Assembly (NCBI RefSeq): GCF_014839805.1
Contig: NC_051135.1
Coordinates: 13,271,291 to 13,335,290 of the forward strand
DNA: 64,000 nt
Reading direction: 5' to 3'
Source: Manduca sexta
Lineage: Eukaryota; Arthropoda; Insecta; Lepidoptera; Sphingidae
This document shows, one piece after another, positions 35,925 to 50,900 of this stretch. Below the pieces are notes generated by a model. It made no database searches, had not been told where the DNA came from, and worked only from the letters and a program-made list of their open reading frames with translations. The translations under genes were made by a program, and so were the position numbers. How positions within the stretch are numbered: position 1 is the first letter of the stretch; each line of letters opens with the position of its first letter.

Positions 35925-38900
35925 ATGGCAGTTGATGTCCGAATCGCTGCCTTCCTGCTGGTGTTTATATCGCCTGCAGTTTTAGCTCAAGGTAAAATCT
36001 ATATTACAAATGTCTTAAGAACTGTAGGCCACTCAACCACGCCGGTCGAGCTGTTCTTCGGGGATCTTTGGAGAGACATCCTGTTTTTATTTTAACACTA
36101 GCTTCCGCCCGCAGCTTCGCCCGCGTGGATTTCGGACTTCAAAAATGGAGGAGGTGCTCAATTTATCGGGATGTTTTTTTAATGTATGGTGGTATGCAGG
36201 TGGTCCGATTGTCCGGTCAGGGTCTGATGATGGGATCCTGGTGAAATCGAAAGAAGCATATAGCAAGATTCAGTATTCACGCGTGATGGCTTATTATTAG
36301 CGTATTTCATGTATAACTTTGGTGTTTCTATACCGATTTCTATGATTCTTTTTTATGGAATATTTAATAATGTTAACTTTTTTAATTAGGGATGACTGAG
36401 AGTGTTATAAACGTAAGAGTAGACAAATATAATGAGAAAGCTTCGAACTGCTAAGCTATCGGGAGTTACACGTGTTATTGTGAGTCAACCATAAAAGATA
36501 GACATATGCTGTCGTGGGATATTTTTTATATAATTTTTAGGGAGAACATTTCCGTCATACTTGATTTCTGTGTAGCTTTAACCATTAAGGTTACACACGC
36601 GACGGAAGCTTAAAAAATGGAGTAACTTCTCCCGTTTTCCCAACATTTCCCTTCACTGCTCTGCTCCTATTAATTGTAGCGTGATGAAAAGTATACTATA
36701 ACCAGCTCAGGAGTATGAAAAATAATTGTACCAAGTTTCGTTAAAATCCGTCGAGTAGTTTTTGTTTCTATAACGGTTATACAGACAGACAGACAGACAG
36801 ACAGACAAAAATTTTACTAATTGCATTTTTGGCATCAGTATCGATCCCTAATCACCCCCTGATAGTTATTTTGGAAATATATTTCATGTACAGAATTGAC
36901 CTCTTTACAGATTTATTATAAGTATAGATAGATAGATTAATACAGTAAGCTTACTTCATTCACATTCACTTCACCTGCTGTTAGTGTTAATTTCATTTAC
37001 TTATATTAAAATGTAGACCATAAAAGTAAAAACATACTTAGACGTTTGGTACAGTTATGCCGTCCTACCTAATTGCTTCTACGCGCTCCGCTTCTATGGT
37101 CCTTCAACCCCTAGATACAGGAACGTGGAAATTGAATACGTATCATAAGATATAAGTATTATAGCCCTTATTAACCGACTTCAAAAAAAGAAGGAGGTTC
37201 TCAATTCGACTGCTTTTTTTTGTTTGTTATACTTAGTATTACAGTTGAAAACAATTAATTCAGGAAATTTTATGATATTGTTGTTTATTTTCAGAGAGAT
37301 GTGGGTATATGACCGCCATCCCAAGGCTACCACGACCGGATAATTTGCCAGTACTAAACTTTGAAGGTAAATATCATTTTAAATATGGCATGATGATACA
37401 AGGTACAAAAATATAAATTAGATACTTCAAAAAAGAAAACAATTGAGTTTTGAATCAACAATACCAATTTAAAGAAGAAATATACTGTGTATGTAATAAC
37501 TTCAGAAATTATGCATTTTTTTATTAAATACTGACGATGACGATACTCTTCAAAGGCACATTAATCGTGATGTATAACATATTCGGAAATGTGTCCTTTG
37601 ATATGTAAGAACTCATGTATTCGGCGCATACAAAATACAAGCTTTTGCTTACTGCTCTACCCGTGTCAAAGCTCAATCAAAATAATAATAATTCAGATAT
37701 ACTTTAATTCTTACGATGTTGAAATTACCAAGAAAACTTACAGAAGTTGACTTCCTCAAGTGATTGTTTATCGCGAGACAATCCAGGCAAACCCGTTTTT
37801 GCAATGTTTAAAGGTTTTGAAGGCGACTAGTGCATCTGGAAGTTTTTACGCAATATATAGCTACGACAACTTGCTAGACTAAATTGAACTTAAGAATCAG
37901 AAACATGTTTGATTCCAGGCCAGACATGGAGTCAGAGGCCGCTGCTCCCCGCCCCGGAGCGGGATGACCTGTGCATGGACGCCTACCACGTGATAACAGC
38001 CAACCTCGGCACGCAGGTCATCTACATGGATGAAGAGATAGAAGACGAAATCACCATCGCCATACTTAATTATAACGGTAATTTATATCATTGTCCAAAA
38101 CTACATTCGATTAGGAGCATTTTTCAACTAAATGATAATGGTACTAGTAAGCCTTAATTTGGCCAGTGCGAACTTTTACAACTGCGCCCACGCATAAACT
38201 AAAATTTGGTCCTGATCCTATCCTGGCACTGTCCTACGGCTCTGCTTAATAAAGGAATAAACCAAGCGAAACCTCTTCCCTGATGGTAATACAGCAACAC
38301 CACGAAGAACAATGTAGCCTGTGTAATGTGGGACATTTATACTAAACATCGAATCTCTCAAAGTGACGACTACAGGGCAATGCCACGCAATGCTTCTACA
38401 AATTAGCTCTTATTTCTACTTAGGTCCCTATCCATAAACAGTAACTAGGTAGAAGTATCAAGAAACATAACAAGTCACGCTTTCTATCCCCGAAGGGGTT
38501 AGCTTCTGCTTACCCCTTACAAGATGGGCATCCACTTTTCGCCATGTTTTTCCCCCTATTATATGATAAGAGGCAAGCCTATACCGCCATAGAGGGCATA
38601 ATTCCTTAATTCTGGTTTAATACTGATCAGAAAATCTCGATATTACTTTGTCCGACCCAGGATTCAATACTGTATCAGGTATATCGTACAAAATACTATC
38701 TGAGTATATTCTTCGTATAGGACCATCAACTCCGTTCATTGAACTGCCATTTTTATCCGGTTCGTACAATCTGCTGATGCCGGTCATCAGGAGAGTTGAC
38801 AACGGGGAGTGGCATCTCATCATCACGCAAAGGTTGGTCCAAATAGTTGCATAAGTTTTGACTATTAGTGTCTAGCTATGATGATAGTCTAGTTTTCTCC

Positions 38901-41900
38901 GTAGTTGAAATTACAACTACGTTAAAAGTCGCGTATATTTTATCCACTTGCTTCCAAACACTTCACTTCTATGAAAATGACAAAAAACTAATAACATAGT
39001 GTTGTTGGTAACTTCTCTTCTATCAACTTCTCAACTTTAACGAATGCTTCATCAACCCTAATCAGGACCCAATTGATCGTGTTAAAAGACTAACCGGTTC
39101 TCAATGAACTTTCAATTTGAGTAATCCTTTTAAGGTTAATCCTTAACTCGATGTTAATCGGACTACATAAAACCTGAAAAAATAACCCGGGTTAAACCAT
39201 TTAACGGATACCTTATAGGATAACTTTGTTATTCTTCTGTCTGCTGTCAAGATCGTTTTCCTCAGGAATGCGTAGATAATAGTTTCCAAGACTTTACAGC
39301 CTTCATGTTCACGGAGGGAAGGGGGAACGCGATAAAATTTGAAAAATAGTTTGATTTCAATGTCTACATTTGCATAAACATAAAAAAACATTATGTATCG
39401 AGTTGAAATTTATATAAAATACCTGAGTATTGATTGACACTGATGTGTACGGTCTCTTTTACCTGTGAAAAATTCAAACTTGCAAGACAACGCGATCAAT
39501 AGATTTGACCGTTTATGTCGCAAATATTTTTTAAGTACCTTTCGTTTCTCTAATTTAACCAGTTAAACGACCTCTTTAACCTAACTGGCGAATTTTTATT
39601 ATGTGTTATTATTACAGACAGGATTACGAGTTGCCCGGCATGCAGCAGTACATGTTCAATGTGCGCGTGGACGGCCAGTCGCTGGTGGCAGGCGTGTCTC
39701 TCGCTATCGTCAACATAGATGACAACGCGCCCATCATACAAAACTTCGAGCCTTGCCGGGTTCCTGTAAGTTGCATGCAGTGATAGCCTTGGGCAAACTT
39801 GGCCACCGCTCGGGGACCTCGCCCTATATAAGGGTCTCCTAATGGCTGAACATTTTTTGGTCACCACTACATAGCAATTGAAGAAATTGTTAAAATCGGA
39901 GAGTTTCTTGGCTCCCTCTTGGAGCCGCGCATCGGTTAAGGCCGCCAATGGTTCCATGATATTTTCATTACCTACCAAGACTATTTTTCTTCTTTTCCAT
40001 TTGCAGTAGAAGTTATAATTAGGTACAGTAAACGGCACAAATCATGAACACATTAACAATGGTCGGGGTGAGCTTGAGGGTGTACAAATTGGACGACAGT
40101 AAACAGCAGCTTGGTACATATAAGCTAATAGACAACGGGCATCGACAAAGAAACCAATCGCGCAAAACACAGGCCGTTGGATGCCAAACCGACCAATCAC
40201 GACTCGTGACTTGATCTATATCACAATTTATTAATTCTACTGACAACTGCAGCGTGCTAACAACATACCCCCTTATTCGTAGACGTTATTTATCTAAGGA
40301 GGCTTTGTTTATGTGACAGCTTGCTGTTTGTTCAGCTTCGTCTATCTGACAGCCAACTAGATTCAACTTGTATCTCAATATTAGCCAATCACAACGGCCC
40401 TATGTCTACGCACTGCGAAGGCTGTCATATCGTCGGCACTGAGAAACAGACTTGTTATCACAGCAATGCTCTGTCCTTAGATAAATAGCGTTTAAGAATA
40501 CGGGCGTAAGTGTTTTGTTCAGTAACCAGGAAAATCATTAGGTATTATGAAACTAACGTAATTTAAAATGTTTAATAACGCTGCTATAATTTTTGAGTCA
40601 AGACGATTACCATACCAAACATTTAGGGACACAATCTATCCCCTACATTTAACCTAACTCCATGTTACAGGAACTGGGCGAGCCAGGGTTGACAGAATGC
40701 ACATACCAAGTATCGGACGCGGACGGACGGATCAGCACAGAGTTCATGACGTTCAGGATCGACAGCGTTCGTGGCGACGAGGAGACCTTCTACATCGAAC
40801 GGACGAATATCCCCAACCAATGGATGTGGCTAAATATGACCTTAGGCGTTAATACCTCGCTCAACTTCGTCACCAGTCCGCTTCATATATTCAGCGTGAC
40901 AGCCCTGGTGAGTTTATAAAATGTTTTAGATAATATATTTGTTCTGTGTCTAACTGATTTTTATACTCTACTACAGTCTTTCAAAAGGATATTAAACTCA
41001 TTGTTTATATATACATTTTCATAGTCAGTAGATATTAATATTTATAGATTTACCGAAAAATGTTCGATCTATTGATACCAAGTTCAATGGCTTCACCAGC
41101 CTCATGGCTGGTACGACCTTTCCTTCTTGTCAAAGGCATAAGATCATATCAAATGATCATGCATCCCTTTTTAGAATCATATTAGTGTACGTAAAGGGAC
41201 AAGCATTGAAGATTTATTTATGTGTGCGTTTGTATCGACACCATACCATTTGCCTTTGTGTATTTTGCTTTGAATTTAGTGGTGACACTATACGTAATAA
41301 TATAGTAATAGGCCTGTAATACAATGCTGTCCTACTGCTGGACATGAGCCTCCTCTACTACTGAGATGGATTAGGCCTTAGTCCGCCACGCTGGCCTAGA
41401 GCTGATTGATAGACTTCACACACCTTCAAAATTCTTATGGAGAGTTTTTCATGTATACAGGTTTCCTCACCTCACCCTAAGTGACAAAAATTTTATTCGC
41501 GATGGCGTGTTGTATTCTACCGGTCTTATCTGCCCTAATATTTTAAAATCTTTCACTATGCTACCAGGACTCGCTCCCGAACACCCACACGGTGACTATG
41601 ATGGTGCAAGTGGCGAATGTGAACAGCCGTCCGCCGCGCTGGCTGGAGATCTTCGCTGTCCAACAGTTTGAAGAGAAATCTTACCAAAACTTCACAGTGA
41701 GGGCGATCGACGGAGACACTGAGATCAATATGCCTATCAACTACAGGCTGATCACAAATGAGGAAGGTGAGACTTTTGGTAAAGACCAAATGTCTAAAGA
41801 GACATGAGGTCTTTTTGTAATTATTCTACTGTCTCTTTCATAGCACATGAGTTCATAAAACGTTATACCTCCCCTGAGTTTAATTACGTAATATTTTTTG

Positions 41901-44900
41901 AGTTTCAATATCATAATGGGCATTTCATTTGTGTCAGACATCACGTTAATTTTCTAAGTTTACATCTGTATATATTATATCTATCAAACTGTTTTTATAT
42001 TTAACTAAATGCAATATTTCCTGCATCAGACACATATTTTGATATTTTCCAGACACATTCTTCAGCATCGAGGCCCTGCCTGGTGGAAAAAGCGGGGCTA
42101 TATTCCACGTGTCACCAATTGACCGCGACACACTGCAACGAGAGGTGTTTCCACTTACGATCGTCGCTTACAAATACGATGAGGAAGCTTTCTCCACATC
42201 AACAAACGTGGTCATCATTGTGACAGACATCAACGACCAGAGACCTGAACCTATACACAAGGAATATCGACTGGCGATCATGGAGGAGACGCCCATGACC
42301 CTCAACTTCGATAAAGAATTTGGATTTCATGATAAGGATTTAGTAAGTGATATCAATATTTATGCAAATATTATTAGGTTGTTTATGAGATACTCGGTTT
42401 TTTTTTCTTTTTTCAAATTTGAATATAACAAATTTGAAAAAAGAAAATATGTATGGTTTTAAATTTGTCTGACCCTGTTGGAATACATGCATACATGGTT
42501 TTATAGAAATACTACTTAGAACCTGTTTAGTAACTCTATATATTGACTTCAGGGTCAAAACGCTCAGTACACGGTGCGTCTAGAGAGCGTGGACCCTCCA
42601 GGCGCTGCTGAGGCATTCTACATAGCGCCTGAAGTCGGCTACCAGCGACAGACCTTCATCATGGGCACCCTCAATCACTCCATGCTGGATTACGAAGTGC
42701 CAGAGTTCCAGAGTATTACGATTCGGGTAAGAAGCATTGTATGGGCTATCACACTCAGTTTCATGATATCAAACAAAGTTTCCGGAACACTACAATGTGT
42801 TAAAAAAATAATCAGAAACTATGAGTCGTTTAAATTTATCAAACAATAATTTATTATAATTCATGGGCGAAATTAGCTTTACCAGACTTTAGGCATATTT
42901 TTGAACTGACTTGCATAATATCTAGTTCAAAATTAATAGGTGGTAGCGACCGACAACAACGACACGAGGCACGTGGGCGTCGCGTTGGTTCACATTGACC
43001 TCATCAATTGGAACGATGAGCAGCCGATCTTCGAACACGCCGTGCAGACCGTGACCTTCGATGAGACTGAAGGCGAGGGGTTCTTCGTCGCCAAGGCGGT
43101 TGCACACGACAGAGACATCGGGGATGTCGTCGAGTAAGTTGGCCAAGTGAAAACTTTATTTCTTTTTAAAAAATATCAATACTCATTTCAATGACGCGGG
43201 AAAACCGTTATTTAAATTTCAATTACAAAGCATTGCACGGAGCTGCGGTTGTTACCTCGAGAATAAATCTAGCACCTAGTAATCATTAATTATCTATTTT
43301 TCTATTCACTTTTTACACACCTTCTGCAGAAATATCTATTGTAATATATAAATTATATATAGATTCGTTATACCGTATTATTTTCCAGGCATACTTTACT
43401 GGGTAACGCTGTTAACTTTCCTGACCATCGACAAACTCACCGGCGACATCCGCGTCTCAGCTAACGACTCCTTCAACTACCATCGAGAAAGTGAATTATT
43501 TGTGCAGGTAATTAAGAGGGGTGCAACAGTGCTTAGTACACCTTAATGTATCGCATGGAAATTTCAAATTCATTTAGTACCTATTTTGCGAGCATATGAA
43601 TGAACTGCAACAACAACAAAAAAAAACAATTGTATTTTTTTCTCGATATTATATCATATATGTTTATAGCTCAACCTGTTTTTCAAAAGAACAACATTAG
43701 AATTTCTTGCCCGTTCTTCTCTGGTGAGAACTGCTTTCCGAGCTATTGGTAGAGTTAATATTGACGGAATCTAATCATTGTATAACATTTTACAAGGTTT
43801 AAATATTTTTTTTCATTTCATTCCATAATGGTAACTTTACAGGTGCGAGCTACAGACACGCTGGGCGAACCCTTCCACACGACGACGTCACAGCTGGTCA
43901 TACGACTAAATGACATCAACAACACGCCACCCACCTTACGGCTGGTAAGGATAAACTTCTGATCCAGTCACAAACAAATTGTATAAGGGAAGACTAATGA
44001 CTAATAACTACTAAAAGGATAGGCTTCTGATCCAGCTGCGAACAAATCGTATAAGAGAACACTCCTTTCCTACTAATCAATATTGATGTTTATCAGCCTC
44101 GAGGCAGTCCCCAAGTGGAGGAGAACGTGCCTGATGGACACGTCATCACCCAGGAGTTACGCGCCACCGACCCCGACACCACGGCCGATCTGCGCTTCGA
44201 GATAAACTGGGACACCTCTTTCGCCACCAAGCAAGGCCGCCAGGCTAACCCCGACGAGTTTAGGAAGTAAGACATACTTTTTAGGCAGTTATTAATAGAA
44301 CAGGGTGAAAGAATTTCGTTTTGTAACTGGAACGCTGTAGAAGTTGCAATTAATGTGATTAGGTATCTACTGGGCATTGTTATACAGATTGATATCCCAG
44401 GGTTGGGAAAAATTATAATAGGTTTTTCTGCTTAATATCAGCCTAGTGACTCGAATTTCTCCCCTATTACATGGGACTTCTCGTAGCGAAATGCGGGTGT
44501 GATGATACTCCTGGCTGCCGCGTAAAAAGCCCGTGATATAATGAATGCTGTTTTCAGTTGCGTGGAAATCGAGACCATCTTCCCCGAGATTAACAACCGG
44601 GGACTGGCTATCGGCCGCGTTGTAGCGCGCGAGATCAGACACAACGTGACCATAGACTACGAGGAGTTTGAGGTCCTCTCCCTCACAGTGAGGGTGCGGG
44701 ACCTTAACACCGTCTACGGAGACGACTACGACGAATGTGAGTGATTCTCGTGCGCATAACTTCATTGTAAAATAATCATTCATTTGTTTTTTTTTTATTG
44801 CAAAAGATTATTGGCCAATCTTTACCTTATAAGATAAAGAATAGAATTCCAGCTTGTAAGAGTTTATCTCACAGTTTATTATTCAGAAGCATAGAAAAGA

Positions 44901-47900
44901 AAATTATTATAGACTAATTGATATTATTAATCCAGGATCCAAATGACTATCTAAAGTTCTTAGTAATCTTTAATATAAAATACTTTTAAAGATCCTTACA
45001 CACGATCTCCTGCCTCGTTTCCTCACTTAGCTATAAAAGCAAATAATTTTCTATCTTTATAAAATCCCAGGACAGCCATACCAAACAATCCCTTTGAAAA
45101 TGGTAAAGTCCGTAAATAATGATAACTTATTCTTTTGCAGCGATGCTCACAATAACTATAATCGACATGAACGACAACGCGCCGGTGTGGGTGGAGGGGA
45201 CTCTGGAGCAGAACTTCCGCGTGCGCGAGATGTCCGCGGGCGGGCTCGTGGTGGGCTCCGTGCGCGCGGACGACATCGACGGACCGCTCTACAACCAAGT
45301 GCGATACACCATTTTGTGAGTACTCATTTATAGAAGGAAAGACAATGAGATGAATTACCTCTTACTGAGTTATCATAACAGTCAATAGCCCTCAAAATAT
45401 TCTCCTTAATCAGTTTTACTCAGTTTAGAAGTAGTAACGTACCAACAATTGCTTTATAGTTTATCCATGTGCTCACAATCAGAGCCTTTAAGGGCAACTT
45501 ACTAATTAAGCTTCTGTCTTCATGATAGTATTAAACAAAAGTAATAGTGTTGGTAATGCTCTTGATGTATAATCAGTAATTGACTTCCAATGAACCTTCA
45601 TTAGGTATGAGTCGTCTATGTTTTTCTCTTCAGCCCTCGTGAAGACACAGATAAGGACCTGATAATGATCGACTTCCTCACGGGTCAAATTTCCGTGAAC
45701 ACAAGCGGCGCCATCGACGCGGATACTCCTCCACGCTTCCACCTCTACTATACAGTGGTCGCTAGTGACCGATGCTCGACAGAAGATCCTGCAGATTGCC
45801 CCCCTTGACCCGACTTATTGGGAAACCGAAGGAAATGTGAGTATAGAACGGAAATATAATGGGTATGTCCACACAAACCTGTGCTTATAGAATCCGAAAC
45901 CCAGAGGGTGACCTCAACTTCTAACAAACAAGTAGATCGTAAGTTTTCCAATATCCTTCCATATTATAAAACAAAGTCCCCCACCGCATCTATTTGTCAG
46001 AACACAATAAACTGAAGAACTGGTGAACGGAATCCGATGAAAATTGATATTGAGCTCCTGGGAAGAATATAAGCTACTTATTTTTTCTCACGAAAATATA
46101 AAGCGGGTCTTTTATCATAATAAATCATAAAAAGACCGGCTGCCAGACCTCAAGACACTGTGAGCTCATTCTGCGTAGATCGGACCATCAACAGCTAAAA
46201 TTTAAAAAAGTTGTATATTTGAAAAATGTAGGTAGATATTGTAACTTTGACTTTACGGATGAACAACACCTCAGTCCCCCTGTGACCATGAAGGCTGCAA
46301 AGTCTTCGAAACCTCGGGAGAAAATAATAATATAAAACCGCGATAAAATCCGTTAATAGTTTTTAGATTTATTTCAATGTCTAACATTCGCGTAAACATA
46401 AGAAATCATTATATAAAATCTCTTTCACGTGCGCGAAGACGCGTCCAAAAGCTACTACATATAAAATTATGTAATTCCACTTCGCTTATTATTTTAGATA
46501 TAAATACCTAAGAGTTGAAATACTCATCTATGCCAGTAAAACGCCAGCCTTACAAAGTACCGACTGACCATTTTGTTCCAGATCACAATCCACATCACCG
46601 ACACGAACAACAAGGTCCCGCAGGCGGAAACGACTAAGTTCGATACCGTCGTGTATATTTACGAGAACGCAACCCACTTGGACGAGGTGGTCACTCTGAT
46701 AGCCAGTGATCTTGACAGAGACGGTAAGCATTTTATACAACCTTTATGTGGGTTAGCAGGATAACCTAAAACCAGACTATTGCCTTTTTATTTCTTATAG
46801 CTTTTAATGACCTTGCCATTCGCCTGATGGTAAGTGATACAACCGCCCATGAACAGTATCCAACAGTTTGAATTGGATTTGATTTCCTCAGTGGAATACC
46901 AAAGTATTGTTTGGTATTCCACTGCGGTGGCCATCCCGAGACATGATATGTTAGGTCTTATTATGTCCAGTAGTTACACTGGCCACAATGTTCTTCAAAC
47001 CGGAACACAACTGTGACTACACGCTGCTGCTAGGCGGCAGAAATAGACATTGTGGTGATACCTACCCAGGTGGACCCTCACATAAGACAAACCTACCACC
47101 AATAAATGCCTATGAGTATGAGCAAGAAGCGAAGGACATCGAAAAGAAATTACTGACTTATTTATACAACTTTTTGTACTTGACAAACATTTCAAATTAT
47201 GTTTATAGAAATATACCACACGGTGAGCTACGTCATCAATTACGCAGTGAACCCTCGACTGATGAACTTCTTCTCCGTGAACCGGGAGACCGGCCTGGTG
47301 TACGTAGACTATGAGACCCAGGGGAGTGGCGAGGTGCTGGACCGTGATGGTGATGAACCAACGCACCGTATCTTCTTCAACCTCATCGACAACTTCATGG
47401 GGGAAGGAGGTATGTTGGCCAGGCATGAATCATCAGTGATCGGTATTACATAAGTTACAATAAGTTAATGATTTTGGGATGCTGATGACTCCTTAGAGTT
47501 GACATTTGCATCAACTCTAATGGAGGATAAGAAACAATATAAAAAGTAATTGTTCGAAAATGTTTAGGTCATGTTGCTGCAATAACAAACAAAATATCCA
47601 ATTTAAACCTTAATAGCCGTCAATTATTCCTTGATCTTCATTATTAGTACTCCAATATAGGGTCGGCACAAAACACACTTTCATACATATTGCTGAAATT
47701 TTTACAACCAATTGCATGACACATGACTTCACAGAGCATCATTCTTAGGCAAACGTTATTAGATAAAACCTATAGTGTTACTGACCTGCGAGTCTAACTC
47801 AGCATCCCATGACTTTGTAAACTGTCATTAAACCGGCATTATTAAATTAATAATAACAAGTAGTAAACTTAATAATTCAAACTCTCTTTTAGTCACACTA

Positions 47901-50900
47901 TTTTTTTTTTAATAAACAGAAGGTAACAGAAATCAGAACGACACAGAAGTTCTCGTTATCTTGTTGGATGTGAATGACAATGCTCCTGAATTGCCACCGC
48001 CGAGCGAACTCTCTTGGACTATATCTGAGAACCTTAAGCAGGTAATGAAATGTGTTACTATCTAGATACGTAATACAGAATAGTATTACGTTATGAAAAA
48101 AATTGTCTTTGTTTAGATGGATCTTAAAAGTAAACACAAAAAGCATAAAATACTGATTTGCATTAAAACAAATACAAGATTAACAACAGAATTCCATAGC
48201 AATCGCAGCATTCAAAAAATCTATTTTTTATCTCTTATATATAAAAATGAATCCCTATTTCCCTTGGTCACGCCATCACGCGTGAACGGCAAGACCGATT
48301 TCACTATATTATTTATTTCTTTTTTTTTTGTTTGTTGTGTTTATTATTGTCAGGAGAAGATTCTTATGAAAGAAAAAAATCAAAAAATTGCGCGGAAAAT
48401 TTAAGAAAAATTACGAAAATATTAATTTTATATAACTGTCAATTGTTTGAAATAACTGTCGGCGATTGACAGAATGCGCGCTGCAAATTCATAGTTAAGA
48501 CGGGATAACGTCTGTCGGGTCAACTAGTATATTATACAACTAAGTAAAATTTTATCCACGATATAAATAATCTTGAATCATATCCAGGGCGTCCGTCTTG
48601 AACCGCATATCTTCGCCCCGGACCGCGACGAGCCCGACACGGACAACTCCAGGGTCGGTTACGAGATCCTGAACCTCAGCACGGAGCGGGACATCGAAGT
48701 GCCGGAGCTGTTTGTAATGATACAGATCGCGAACGTCACGGGAGAGCTGGAGACCGCCATGGACCTCAAGGGATATTGGGGGACGTACGCTATACATATA
48801 CGGGTGAGTGATTAATTTAATTACTTTAAAAAGCAGCGATAGCCCAGTTGGTTGTGGAACGTACTACCGAGACGAATGTTCGCAGATTCAGATCCCAAGG
48901 GCACACACCTCTGACTTTTCAAAAAAAATATGTGTGTATTCTTTGTGAATTATCGCTTGCTTTAACGGTGAAGGAAAATATCGCGAGGAAACCTGCTTAA
49001 CTGAGAAGTTCTCTATAGGATTTTCGAGGTGTGTGAAGTCTACCAACCCGCACTAGGCCAGCGTGGTGGACGACGGCCTAATCCCTCTAAGTAGTAGAAG
49101 AGGCCCGTGCCCAACAGTGGGTCAATATATAATACAGGGCTAATAATGATGATTAATTTAATAATAGGCATCGTCGTCATTAAATTATCTAGATAAGTAA
49201 GATCAAGGGGCCCTATTCCGTCTACGGGGGCTAATAGAAGACCAGCTTTGATAACCATAAAGGTAAATACGGGATTTTTTAATTCTCTTACCTATACGTC
49301 TATCGAAGCTGTTCTTCGAAGAGAACGTCCGTAATTGCAAAAAGACGAATTCGCCCTTATAGATGGAATAGGACCCGTGACTTTACAAGAAATATAAAAA
49401 AAATATGCAGAGGTCTAGACTCTAGAATGTCTAAAGGCTGCTGAAATGCTATAGAATGATACTGAAAGTATAAAGGTGCATAACTTTATAAAGATAATGA
49501 CATTTAGCACCATGCAAGCACTACTGTATTACATAAGGGCATTGAGGTTTCGATTGTTAATATCATTGGGCTTAATGGAACTTAACATTTATTAAAAAAT
49601 TTAAATAAACCATGTAGAGCTGTGAAATGAACTTTGTGATTCGGAGTTCTGAATTACGTTGTTGCTTTTTATTGATAGGCGTGACAATATAACCTAAGCA
49701 CTTCTGTTATGTTTAACAAACATATAAATTTATATTACCTTTAGTTTTAATATTAGATTCTCTGTATCTGCTACTAAGTAGTGCCTAGTTAATTGCTATT
49801 ATATTTCAGGCATTCGACCACGGCATTCCGCAAATGTCCATGAACGAGACATATGAGCTGATTATCCATCCGTTCAACTACTACGCGCCTGAGTTCGTCT
49901 TCCCGACCAACGATGCCGTCATACGACTTGCGAGGGTAAGGTTGCAGGAATTTTAGGCTTTCAAAACTATGCTGCCTGCGAAGTTTTCTATTTAACATGT
50001 AGTTAAGAAACTCCGACAAATGCGTTTTGGTAGTTCCCCTGAATAGAGTCCATCTACGATTAATTATGCTTTAAGTGCACTCAACACAATAACCTACAGT
50101 ATTCCAGATAAGAAATCCTAGATCCCTCATGTATCAAAGAAGACTACTATCATTATAACCAAGAAAACAAAGTCGTATCTACAAACAATATTAATAATGC
50201 TTTAAAGGAACGAGCTGTAATCAATGGAGTTCTAGCGACAGTGAACGGAGAGTTCTTGGAGCGGATATCGGCGACTGACCCGGACGGACTCCACGCGGGC
50301 GTCGTCACCTTCCAAGTGGTAGGCGATGGTGAGTTTCATGTACACGTAGACGAGAAAATAAATGATCATCAGTTTTAGTTAACACTTGAAAGATACCACT
50401 TCAGCATCGGTGTCGATAACCTAAACTTGCGCTTTAGTATAGGTATATTAAAGTATTTTTAATATTTATCAGTGAAAATTCTACTGGTCTATGTGCTAGT
50501 CTTACTGTCATTAATATTATAAATGTAATTTCACTGTTTAATTTCCAAATATAATAAAATAAATAATAAATACTTGAAAACAAAAGAATGTCAAAAAAGG
50601 GTCAAAAGTAAAAAAAGAAGCTAAACAGTGATAAATATAGTTGTTTTTATCAAATATTAGAAACAGTTCCTTATATTACAGAGGAATCACAACGGTACTT
50701 CCAAGTAGTTAACGATGGCGCGAACCTCGGCTCGTTGAGGTTACTGCAAGCCGTTCCAGAGGAGATCAGGGAGTTCCGGGTGAGGGTCATCAAAATTAAG
50801 TTTATAGATCTGATTCAAAAACACGTACTGTTTTCCTAAATTATAATTAGGGACAACTAAAAGGTACAGTTACAATAGTTGCAAAACAAGATTGAATTGT

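Noticed and set aside
35776..35985. Ala/Ser/Lys-rich open frame over the cadherin leader
   Set aside because: It begins at TTG and reflects the gcagcaaaa-type repeat of the 5' UTR. Its frame differs from the cadherin's.
39550..40038. 162-codon minus-strand frame in the cadherin gene
   Set aside because: It is the shadow of cadherin exon 5 on the opposite strand, extended by chance into the intron.
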